Shown: one piece after another, positions 1-9,078 of the stretch
How the letters are laid out: every line of letters starts with the position of its first letter
How positions within the stretch are numbered: position 1 is the stretch's first letter
From: Cerioporus squamosus
Taxonomy: Eukaryota > Basidiomycota > Agaricomycetes > Polyporales > Polyporaceae
Direction: 5' to 3'
NCBI GenBank assembly: GCA_022592435.1
Contig: JABYQS010000822.1
Location: 1-12,546, forward strand
Length of the DNA: 12,546 nucleotides
Notes under the pieces: generated by a model
The model's database searches: none
Told to the model about the DNA's origin: nothing
The model's input: the letters and a program-made list of their open reading frames with translations, nothing else
Position numbers and translations under genes: made by a program

Positions 1-1626
1 GCTGTCAAGTTGTTTGGATTGTCGTCGCTCTCGAACTGTACTTTTGCCTTGTATATTGTACTCATTTGCGCAGTCCCCGCGCCAGAAGCTCCAGCATCTC
101 TAGACTGTGACCAAGGACGAAGGCATACTATGACCAGGAGTCGACTGCTCCAGCGCACCCGTGCGCGCGGCTGCACAGACGTCGAATTGGTGATAGGCGG
201 ATGGCACCAAGCACACTTGCCGTCGCTGTCTTGTAGACTACTCCTCTGGTCAGGCCTGACAGGATTAAGGTGCGCTCAATACCAAAGTCTTCCGTCCTAC
301 CATGCCATAACTTATGGCTGCTTCCTCTGTCAGTTTAAACGACACATCCGGGATCTCAGTGCCGTACAGGTCCGGGAACGTGCGAATATGACGGGAGTCC
401 GACGGATCTCCCTCGTCTCTCCTTGTCTATTGCCGGTAGGGTTGGGAATGTCATCCGAGTCCGCATGCTTGCCTCGGTTCCGACAAGAGAACCCTGCGTG
501 CGACGGAGATTAGCACATCAAGCATCTTTGACACTGCGGCCACGGACTTCAGCTGGGTGCGTCGCCCTACGCCATAAACTGCTGGCTAATCGCGTTGGCA
601 CACAGGTTTCCCAATTGTTACAACCTACGGGGTACTGTCTCAGCATGAGACGAAAAGCACGAAGGAGGACATATGTAATCCAGTAGGCCGCGTACCCCGA
701 GGGCACGTCGCGACTCGGACTGTGAACGCACTCTTTCAGCTCACCTCGAAGCCCTACGTGTAACGTCACGCCTACGCTGCATCCTGCGGCGCCACTCATG
801 AGAGATGACCAAGACATGCATCGGTGAAGGCTCGGCATTTATGCCCGCTGGGCCATTCATTCGTCAGGTGCAGTGCAGACTAGTACGACATGCCAATCCA
901 CGCTAAGCCCGCAGTATGTTCTCTAATCGGGTCGACGTATGACTAAATCCACTTTACTGATGTGACTAGTAGGATTCGTCAGGCCTTGTTGGACTCTCCC
1001 GCTCCCCTCCGCCTGGACGTCTCGACGCCGCCTTGGACAGGTCAACAAGAATCCCTCGGTCATCGCGCGAGTGCGCAGCATGATGTACTGTCCCGAAGCC
1101 TCTTCAGGTTCAAGGATGGACTTCCTTCGAGCCACGAAGGTCGGCTCTCGCGGGAAACAGACGACGGGATGCGGTGTGCGTGAGACCGCGCAGCTTCTCG
1201 GAGAGTTGCGTATGTCACTCTTCTTCTTTGAGCTTACCACCCAAGGGCCAACAGCGCGCAATATGGCTAAGCCTGGAGCGCCTGGGAACAGCGACGTCAT
1301 GGTCAGACGGTGTTCACGGTGGGTATGATGGCCAAAGCCTATGCATGGTACCTGATTACGCATAGACAGACGCACACCAGCTGCAGAATACCGCCCGGAC
1401 TACTGGTGCATTTGCATTACCAAAACAGAAACATCATGCGGCTACTACGCCCGAAAACCAACGATTGAAAGAGTACAATAACGAACGTGGTGCTGCGCCC
1501 ACGACAACGACGTCAGTACGACTGAAGATCGACGCATGCCAGGGAGACAGACGGCCCCACCTTGAAAGGAGGACTCGCAGACCTAAGACTGCGCGCAGAA
1601 CCTGATGACCGTGCGGGCCTTCAAGT
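1..1626. other. Left flank with no recognisable gene
   Basis: I see no gene here on either strand. The plus frame beginning at the left edge stays open to 513 (170 codons) and has a hydrophobic stretch near residues 12-25, but it has no ATG near its start, no family motif and ordinary codon use. An open frame of this length is expected about once by chance in a window this size. A second stop-free plus frame at about 1370-1605 (roughly 78 codons, no ATG near its start) lies antisense to the expected 3' UTR of the minus-strand gene at 1627-2017. The first 60 bases are T-rich and could be the tail of a gene outside the window, which I cannot confirm. Confidence 0.5.
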
Positions 1627-2017
1627 TTACTGACCGACCTGGCGGGTGACGGTGTGGGCGACGGTCCAGGTGGTGGGAGTAGTGATGGTGGTCACCCAGG
1701 GCTCCTCTGTAGAGCGAAAGGTCAGCGTTCGCAGTAGACTCGGGGCATGAACGACAAGCTTACTCTGGATGAAGCTCTGCAGGACCCGCGTGGCGGTGAA
1801 CGTCTCAGTGGTGAAGTGAGTCGTGAGGGTCGCCTCGACGTCGGGAGAGTCGCGAACTTCGTTGGGCTGTACGAAACGCAAGTGAATGAATCAGTACGGG
1901 GGACGTATGAGACACCGCGGCGCCAAGGCCCAGCCAGGAGCACGAGGAACGGACACGCACGGCGGCGACAGCAAGAGCAGCAAGGCTCGCAAGGGTGATG
2001 AACGACTTGAACTGCAT
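1627..2017 (-). CDS. Small secreted Thr-rich protein, three exons, 79 aa
   Basis: Minus-strand gene built from exons 2017-1961, 1866-1764 and 1706-1627. These sum to 240 nt and give 79 residues ending in TAA. Residues 1-19 (MQFKSFITLASLAALAVAA) form a classic secretion signal: a short charged start, a hydrophobic core and an Ala-rich cleavage site. Intron 2 (57 nt) has a GTAAGC donor, a CTGAC branch site and a CTACAG acceptor, and it restores the frame exactly. Intron 1 (94 nt) has a GTGCGT donor, a CTGAT branch site and a TACAG acceptor. An alternative donor inside it (GTGTCT) would shorten it to about 49 nt and add 15 residues after the signal. The mature part of about 60 residues has about 17 Thr, two Thr/hydrophobic alternating runs (TTETFTATRV and VTTITTPTTWTV), no Cys and no enzyme motif. 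The Thr run could be O-mannosylated or beta-rich. I do not recognise the family. The gene structure is well supported; the function is unknown. Confidence 0.7.
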
Positions 2018-2125
2018 GTTGTGTACTTGTCACTGTCGTGAGGAGAGAAGTGCGGGCGGGCAGGTTCGAAGCGAGGGAACTAGTTGTTGTAGGGCAACTG
2101 AAGCGGCATGGCCCCTCGGCGAGAA

Positions 2126-2133
2126 CTTATAAG
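2126..2133 (-). promoter_or_regulatory. TATA box of the small secreted protein gene
   Basis: The self-complementary octamer CTTATAAG lies about 110 bp upstream of the ATG at 2017. The expected transcription start about 30 bp further on (near 2098) would leave a leader of roughly 80 nt ending ACACAACATG. The spacing matches the TATA boxes of the laccase and GH79 genes in this window. Confidence 0.45.
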
Positions 2134-5100
2134 GCTCCACCGCGGTCGTTACTCCGCGCGTGTTACGACGCGCAAAGCACGCAAGGTAAGCTGACAAGAG
2201 GGCGGTGCCGGTCTTCCATAACCTGGCCCTCGGATCCGATCGTCGCGCGAGGCGCAGTAGGTCATGCCCAGTCACTGCGGCCTCCGTACGGATTCTGAGA
2301 GGCTGATGAGCGGGCGAATGAACGGAGGGTTCCTGGCGCTATGCAGAGCTCTGCATGGGAACGATGAGTCTTGCAGGTGACGAGAGGGACCAGACGGGCC
2401 AAGGAGCACGTTGGCAACCAATGCAGGGATGATGGGGCTGATGGCGGCCTCCGGAGGAGGGACGGTCGGCGTGCGCTGTTCGCGTTCTCAACTGCGGACA
2501 TTCGGCAAGCGAAACAAACGCTGCCCGCCCGTCGTATGCCCTGTTTAGCCTCTGTATGGCAAGTGTTCATTGTATCTAAGCTCTCCAGATCTCGGGTGCG
2601 TGCGAGCGGGCCGACGATCGCTGCCAGCTGCGGCGCCAGTGCGCTGGTTACTTCAATCTCAGATACAGGCACCTTTTCCCCGACGCGTCCTCGGACTCTA
2701 CAACGGTTCACAACATCATTACATCTCCCCGCCGGTTGTTAGTGGCGTTCAGCGGAAGCAAATGTTGCTCACTGTGGGTATATTGAGTCCCGATGTAGAG
2801 GACACTCGTAGATGCCTCCGAGAACGCGAGAATGCTTCAGGCGGCCGAAATATTTGCGGGCTTGGTCTCCCGAGCGCAACCTTGTGCGGAGAAGCTCGGA
2901 GTTGGAGGACCAGCTAGCTCATGACTCGGAGATCCTTGTTGCGAGCGGTCCTCTCCGGCTGCCCACAAAATTGCGGGCTGACGCCAGGGCATCCTACAGG
3001 AACTAAGACTGTTACGATTTCGGCCAACGGAGACACTTCACCTGTGGCCGGGCCTAAGGAGGGTTAGATGCGTCAGGAACCGGAGTGTAGTTCCTCATTG
3101 CAGTATGGCCGATGCTTACTGGACGCGAACAATGCACAAGGTAACCAACAGCCTGTTGGCGATGCGAAGTCTCCCGCCTCAAGCACTACGATGGGTCGGT
3201 TGGCCTCAGTCCTCTTGTCCGGATACTGTATACCGGCGGTCGCCGCACTCATCCAGCAACTTGCTGCGGAGCCGTTAGCCGCACGGTGACGAGCACAGCT
3301 GCGCCTGCCTGCGCACGTACATATGTGATCCTCGGTTGTCATACTCGCTTGTGACAGGTAAATCTTGTACAATGGATAGAAGGCGATTCGTCGCAGGGAA
3401 GCTGTCAAGCCAGACAACTGTCCTCGGTGGCGTAACAGAAGGAGGCGGCAGAGCGGCGGCGACCATTGCCAGTGGAAGCGCTAGAACAAGTCGCCACAAG
3501 CAAACACGGCAGTGAGTTTGTGCAGGACAACGAACATTGGCGCGTAGTCGTACCTTGTCCGACAATCGTCTCAGGAGAGGAGAAGAGGAACAACGTCCAT
3601 CTCAGAGTACGCGGTAGGCACCATGTGGACCAAGGCGTATTGAGATGATGTCTACGCACGGTGGACGCACCTGAAAGGAGTTCAGTCATCTCCGGAGTCC
3701 GTCACATACGGATCGAACGCCACCACGGATAGGCACGGACTTCCAGTCCCGAGCTGTAATGGCCATGGTATCTGCGACGAGCGTGTCCGTGCTTCATCAG
3801 TGTATGTAGGCAAATCGGTCATCGCGCACCTGTTCGATCAAGCTCTGAGTGCCTGACACTGTGACAGGGCTCGCTGCGTCCCTACCATACTGTACGAGGA
3901 AGACGTGGACTATGAAGACCAATCAAGACACCCTCAGGCTGGCTCCACGCTCATCGGGACCGCGTTGGACGAACGCGACAATACGGCTCTCGGCACCAGA
4001 AGGCCGATGCCGCAGGTAGCCGTCTGATGCGTCTTTACGGCAACACAACAGACGAGGCGACTCTGGAGTCGGGAGTGGGTCCTGAGAGTCGAGTCAAAGA
4101 GACCTCGAGGCTAGACAGCACTGGAGTCTGGATGGCTAGTATGACCGACTCACGAGGAATGCGGGCGGAGCCTCGACCCCATGCAGACCTAGTGACCGAA
4201 ACCGAGCATGCGCCGTTACGAGCCGTTCAGAGTGGGCAGTGTGTAACGGAATGCGGAAGTAACCCTGGTCCACGAACTTGAGACTCGGAAGCGGCCGACC
4301 ACGAGATCGAGATCGTCCGACTATCGGCTTAGTGCTCGCTGCATCACGATGTCGCAGAGAACTTGAGTGTACCAGGCACTGATAACCACCTAATGCTGTT
4401 TGTGTGCGTAAAGGGCCTGCAAGGTGCGAACACGCGTTCGGAAGGGCCGACTGACTGACCCTGTTGCCGAACAAATCAGTCATGATTGAAGGATATCGGA
4501 CAGATTATGCCACATGCCAAGCCCTCCAACCGAGGCGGTTCTCAGAGTCTGTCATCAACACTCGGACTCGAATGTGGGCACTGATGTCTGAGAGACATGT
4601 AGTCGCTGTCCGCGTGACTGACGCCGCAGCCAGGATCTAAAAGCAAGTCGCCGGAAATTGAAGGAGGGGTGCCCGAAGCTTGGAAAATGGAGAAAAAGCT
4701 CGAATAACGGCTCCTCATCGCCATTTCGCACACAACTTTGAAGGTTGACATTCTGTTCGCGAAATTTGCTCACCTGGGCGCGTCGTCGAACGCGAGCATT
4801 TGAGCGTTAACCGCTGACTATGCGGGCTTCGGATGCACCAGTATCGGTCGTATCATGATACATTTGGGCGACTGACATGCTCCCGACCATGATGAGTGAG
4901 ATGAGACGAGACTGTCTGGACTCTGGATGGTACATCGGTAATTACGGTCAAGCAGGGTGGGTTGTGGCAGGCGCCTGGCGGCGGCAAAGACGCGGGGGCG
5001 TGTGAGCGCCTCGCCATCAGATCGCAGCGTTTCACGGTCTTTCCGGTCCCGTCACCCTCGCATCCTATTACGCTGCTGCGATATTCCCTCAGTCTCCATG

Positions 5101-5560
5101 TCTACGCGGCCACTGCCGCTCTATGTTTTCTCAGACTTTCCGCAGTTCCCTGGCAGAAGCACGCCGACCACCGTAGGACGATCCCATTGCGCTCAGCTGC
5201 GGACGTCCTCAGCCTGTGAGTCTGCACGACCTGTTCGTTGGTCTCAAAGTACTCATATGTCGCATCACAGAGGCGTCGTATGTCATGCATGCACCGCCGC
5301 GGAACGATGAGTCTTTCATGAACCTGACATATGTCCGTATCTGGTCGCTGCATTCGAATCCATCATGTGTCAATATCTTCACGTCGTCCGCAGCCCCTCT
5401 GATGCGTACCGTCGGGCGGAAATGTGCGAAATCCCGAGGCAACTATGTCCTCCAACGGCGGCGCGTCCTGCATTGCCTCATACGCGTTCCTGAGGGCTGA
5501 GGAGGGACTGCTCAGCTGATGCAACTTGGCAGGAAACGTACCTGTGCGTCTTCCATACCT
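2134..5560. other. Gene-poor interval without recognisable coding sequence
   Basis: About 3.4 kb in which I find no signal peptide, no intron-linked exon chain, no transposase, reverse transcriptase or integrase motif, and no terminal repeats. The longest open frames (for example 2262-2711 minus, 3913-4281 plus, 4136-4483 minus, 4957-5310 plus) are 115-150 codons. That length is expected by chance over six frames, and their codon use lacks the C-ending bias seen in the laccase. Local oddities are a perfect 16-bp palindrome at 2341-2356 and a 15-bp exact repeat (2358-2372 and 5301-5315). The interval may be old, mutated repeat DNA or long non-coding sequence; I cannot tell which. Confidence 0.5.
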
Positions 5561-6020
5561 GGATGAAGATGCCGGCAGCAGTCAGCGGCGGAAGGACGGT
5601 GCGCCCTTCCGGAGACGGTCTACTCAACTCCCGCGTTCATCGCACGACCTGTCTAGCTACCATGTCCGGATCTGATGGACGGGGGATGTCGAGCGCAGTA
5701 GAGCGCCGTGTGTACCTTGCGCCAGTGGTTAACCGACGCTGCGGTGACCCGACGCACGCGCGACTTTGGACTCCACGAGAACGGTGTCCGAAGTGGGAAG
5801 TGCTGCGTTCTGCAGGGCGGCATAGCGCTTGCGTGGCTGATCCCAGGCGGGAACGGACTCAACGGACTTCCCTTCCCTGAGTCCGTCAGATCCTGGGGCG
5901 CTTCAAAGCCCTGACATATAAACTCCCTCCGGTCTCCTCTCCAGTACTCCACAACAGGCTTCGTTCCTTCGCCTTCTCGCCAGTCCCGTTCGCAGCTTTC
6001 CCTTCGGACACTCCTTCGTT
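5561..6020 (+). promoter_or_regulatory. Laccase promoter and leader
   Basis: A TATA box (ATATAAA) at 5916-5922 lies about 100 bp upstream of the laccase ATG. It is followed by a strongly pyrimidine-rich leader (5923-6018), typical of highly expressed basidiomycete genes. Two heptamers match the metal-response consensus TGCRCNC known from laccase promoters: TGCGCCC at 5600-5606 and its reverse-strand form GAGCGCA at 5691-5697. A CreA-like CTGGGG lies at 5893-5898. Such short motifs occur often by chance, so control by copper or carbon source is only suggested. The ATG context is GTTATGAGC. Confidence 0.55.
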
Positions 6021-7953
6021 ATGAGCAAGTTCCAGTCTTTGGTGGCTTTTATTGCCCTTACCCTCGCGACTTCTCGTCTTGCGGCCGCCGCGATTGGCCC
6101 AGTCGCCGACCTGACAATCACCAACGCGGACATCAATCCTGATGGCTTCACCCGCGCTGCTGTCCTCGCAAACAATGTCTTCCCCGGCCCTCTCATCACG
6201 GGAAACAAGGTTCGTGCTTCGCATTCTGGCGCAGTTCATGGTGTTGATTTCAGTTCGAACACAGGGTGACAACTTCCAGCTCAACGTCGTTGACAACCTC
6301 TCCAATGACACTATGTTGACTGCTACCACCATTGTCAGTGCTTCTTGATATCGAGCCGGGCATATGTATATTGACCTTGTTGGCCTGGGTCGCTTTCGTA
6401 GCACTGGCACGGTTTCTTCCAGAAGGGCACGAACTGGGCCGACGGCCCAGCCTTCGTTAACCAGTGCCCAATATCGACCGGGAACTCGTTCTTGTACAAC
6501 TTCAACGCGCCGGATCAGGCTGGCACCTTCTGGTACCACAGCCACTTGTCGACCCAGTACTGCGATGGTCTTCGCGGCCCCATGGTCGTCTACGACGATG
6601 CTGACCCTCATGCGTCTTTGTACGACGTTGATGACGGTATGCTTGCGCCCCTTCGCCCTGTCCCGCCCGCTGACTGGTTTCCTCTTCAGAAAGCACCGTC
6701 ATCACCTTGGCGGACTGGTACCATACCGCTGCTCGCCTCGGTCCCCGCTTCCCCCTCGGTTCTGACTCGACCCTCATCAACGGTCTTGGCCGCTTTGCTG
6801 GTGGGGATGCCGACGCGCCTCTCACCGTCATCAGCGTGACTTCCGGCAAACGCTACCGTTTCCGCCTCATCAGCATATCTTGCGACCCGAACTTCACGTT
6901 CACAATCCAGGGCCACACAATGACCGTCATCGAGGTTGATGCCGTCAACGTGCAGCCTTACGAAGTGGACTCCATCCAGATCTTCGCTGGCCAGCGCTAC
7001 TCGTTCGTCGTACGTCTGGCTTGTCTCGCCCATCACTGCGCATTGATCTCACTTTACGTCGTTTCAGCTCACGGCGGATCAAGCGGTCGACAACTACTGG
7101 ATCCAGGCCATCCCGAGCATTGGTACGATCACCACCGACGGCGGCGTCAACTCTGCCATCCTCCGCTACGACGGCGCCGACATCGTCGAGCCCGCCGCGG
7201 CCACCGTCACCGGCAGCAACCCCCTCGTCGAGACCTCCCTCGTTCCGCTCGAGAACCTCGCTGCCCCGGGTGAGCCCACGATCGGCGGTGTCGACTACCC
7301 CCTCAACCTGGACTTCAGCTTCGACGGCACGAACTTCGCGATCAACGGGGCTACCTTCACGCCGCCCACCGTCCCTGTCCTTCTGCAGATCATGAGCGGT
7401 GCGCAGGACGTCGCGGACCTCCTCCCCAGCGGTAGCATCTACTCGCTCCCCTCGAACGCGACGATCGAGCTCTCCTTCCCGATTACGGCCACGAACGCGC
7501 CTGGTGCTCCCCACCCCTTCCACTTGCACGGTGTATGTGTCCATCTCTCTCCGTTAGGCATTTCTATCGCTGACCGATCTCATGCAGCACACCTTCTACG
7601 TTGTACGCTCGGCCGGCAGCACCGAGTACAACTACGTCAACCCGCCCCAGCGCGACACCGTCAGCACCGGTACCGCTGGCGACAACGTCACCATCCGGTT
7701 CACGACGAACAACCCCGGCCCGTGGTTCCTCCACTGCCACATCGACTTCCACCTCGAGGCAGGCTTCGCCGTCGTCTTCGGCGAGGACATCCCCAGCATC
7801 TCGGACGCGAACCCTCCTTCCTGTAAGTATCCCGCCGCTTGGTCGTGATGCTCATCAGAACCGTACCTGATGCTCTGCTCTCTCTTCTCAGCTGCTTGGG
7901 AGGACCTGTGCCCGACGTACAACTCGGTGTACCCCAACGGTGACGGCAACTGA
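6021..7953 (+). CDS. Laccase (multicopper oxidase, benzenediol:oxygen oxidoreductase), seven exons
   Basis: Secreted laccase that oxidises phenols and lignin-related substrates by one electron each and reduces O2 to water. Exons: 6021-6209, 6265-6333, 6402-6636, 6690-7009, 7068-7532, 7588-7822, 7892-7953 (1575 nt, 524 aa). Introns are 55, 68, 53, 58, 55 and 69 bp, all GT-AG, and every junction keeps the frame. Residues 1 to about 23 are a signal peptide; the mature start resembles [13 protein letters not shown] of Trametes laccases. Three cupredoxin domains follow. All ten copper-binding His and the Cys are present: HWHG (H87, H89), WYHSH (H132, H134), HPFHLHG (H420, H423, H425) and HCHIDFH (H475, C476, H477, H481). 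The axial position ten residues after the Cys is Phe (F486), the state found in high-redox-potential laccases. D230 in SCDPN matches the substrate-binding Asp of Trametes laccases. C108/C511 and C140/C229 fit the two known disulfides. N-glycosylation sequons lie at N77, N232, N401 and N459. Length is usual for the family. No frame break is visible. Confidence 0.97.
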
Positions 7954-8090
7954 GCGGAACGCTGCTTCCCGAGGAACAAGAACGCACCCCACCCACTCTT
8001 TACACAACTGACACTAGCATTGTTATCACGGGACTGGTCGGCGAGGACATTCATAAGTATTATTCATAGTATATAGCCTTCATAGGGTCT
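7954..8090 (+). terminator. Laccase 3' UTR and probable polyadenylation zone
   Basis: After the laccase stop the sequence turns AT-rich, with ATAAGTATTATTCATAG at about 8053-8069 and TATATAG shortly after. This resembles the loose AT-rich signals at fungal cleavage sites. There is no perfect AATAAA, so the exact end is not determined. A 13-base stretch of laccase exon 6 (7778-7790) recurs at 8038-8050. Confidence 0.35.
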
Positions 8091-8457
8091 TTGGTACATT
8101 CTTTCAAGGGCGTGCATAATAGAGAATCTAATGTGGTCTCTCTCCGTGTCGATGATGTCGCTCGCTACTGTCGGGATTCGAGCATGACGTTTCGGACTCT
8201 TTCTCTCTCCAGTGGACTCGTCTGCTCAGTGTACTGTCTCTACGTCGCATTGGAAGTCGTCATTCATTGTGTTATTCTTATTGTACTTGTCTACGCACGC
8301 AACACAGAATTCAATCACTGCTCGGAGTCCTTCAGTGCAAAGTTCGCCGCACACGAAGAGGGCCTACCGGTATCAGCTACCGTACTACCGAGTCGCAATC
8401 CTTCTCTTGACGGCAGCCTTCGAACCCGGGTTTCACAGCGGCCTCCCCATGGTACTC
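8091..8457. other. Intergenic spacer downstream of laccase
   Basis: No gene is recognised. A plus open frame (8091-8507) contains a hydrophobic stretch around residues 40-68 but shows no family motif and has unbiased codons. On the minus strand, AT-rich sequence at about 8255-8310 could serve as the 3' UTR of the decayed minus-strand fragment that ends at 8458. Confidence 0.4.
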
Positions 8458-8886
8458 TTAGAGCCCGAGTTCCTCGGCATCCTCCTTCGATCCAAATCTC
8501 ACCGTGACTTGCGATCGCACCGGACGGAAGTCGAGTGATACCGACACCACTTTCAAGGACGGAGAGGAATCCTCCGGACTGCGGGCAAGCGCGTCTACGT
8601 CCAACTGCAGGATAAGGACTTCCAGGGGATCAACCGATTGAGGACGGTCAAAGCCCTGTATCGTAGAGAGAGATGAGGATGGACGAGCTGAACGAGTAGA
8701 GGTCGCGGAGGATGTTATCGAAGGTGTATCTGCGCTCAAAACACCCACGGAGGTAGTTATACAAGCTCTCATCTGCTTCTTTCGAACGAGATGGGCTGGT
8801 GACGGGTAGAAGTAGCGAGGCGTGATGTAGAGGTTGGAGCTAAGACGGACGACGAGCGTGTCTTCTCGTATACTGTCGGCGCAAGT
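8458..8886 (-). pseudogene. Possible decayed coding fragment with two frame changes
   Basis: The minus strand shows three adjoining stretches with C-ending, gene-like codons in alternating frames. The first, from about 8886 to 8775, reads in part LVVRLSSNLYITPRYFYPSP. The second, from about 8785 to 8651, lies in another frame and includes YNYLRGCFERRYTFDNILRD. The third, from about 8650 to 8458, returns to the first frame and ends SLKVVSVSLDF...EDAEELGL then TAA. I found no GT-AG introns that would join them, so small indels in a former gene are the simplest reading. The composition resembles the C-terminal part of a fungal F-box or hypothetical protein, but I do not recognise a family. The fragment lies head-to-head with the F-box-like gene at 9079. 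It could be chance. Confidence 0.3.
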
Positions 8887-8997
8887 AAGTACTACTCAGA
8901 AGCGCTCGTGTGGATGCGCGGCGTCAGCCTCTCGGGATCGGCCGGCCCCTGCTAGAATCCAACCGTCACCACGACACTGAACATACTTACGGCAGCC

Positions 8998-9058
8998 GTA
9001 AGCATCTACACATGATATAAAGCACCTATCACTGACTTTCTCTTGCCCTGTACTGCAG
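8998..9058 (+). other. Probable 5'-UTR intron of the F-box-like gene (or TATA promoter)
   Basis: These 61 bases have the form of a fungal intron: a GTAAGC donor, CTGAC branch site at 9032-9036, a pyrimidine tract and a TACTGCAG acceptor 20 bp before the ATG at 9079. The upstream exon would be non-coding, because the frame leading into it has no ATG before a stop at 8886. A perfect TATAAA also sits inside at 9016-9021, at a normal distance from the ATG. The two readings conflict for a single transcript, so there may be two alternative transcript starts. Confidence 0.45.
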
Positions 9059-9078
9059 GAAGCTGCCAGTTCGCCAGA

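Noticed and set aside
1..513. 170-codon plus frame open at the left edge with a hydrophobic segment
   Set aside because: No ATG near its start, no domain and no codon bias. A frame this long is expected about once by chance across six frames.
2080..2109. Nine-codon upstream ORF before the small secreted protein gene
   Set aside because: Its ATG lies only about 17 bp from the TATA box, so it is probably upstream of the transcription start.
3552..4281. Consecutive stop-free stretches that might be a decayed retroelement
   Set aside because: They need several stop read-throughs. No polymerase, protease, integrase or zinc-knuckle motif and no flanking repeats were seen, and their lengths fit chance.
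5886..7544. Long minus-strand open frames opposite the laccase (241 and 199 codons)
   Set aside because: They are antisense shadows caused by the C/G-ending codons of the laccase. They contain laccase introns read as coding and show no motifs.
7778..8050. 13-bp repeat between laccase exon 6 and its 3' UTR
   Set aside because: The match is short and does not extend. It gives no sign of a duplicated exon.
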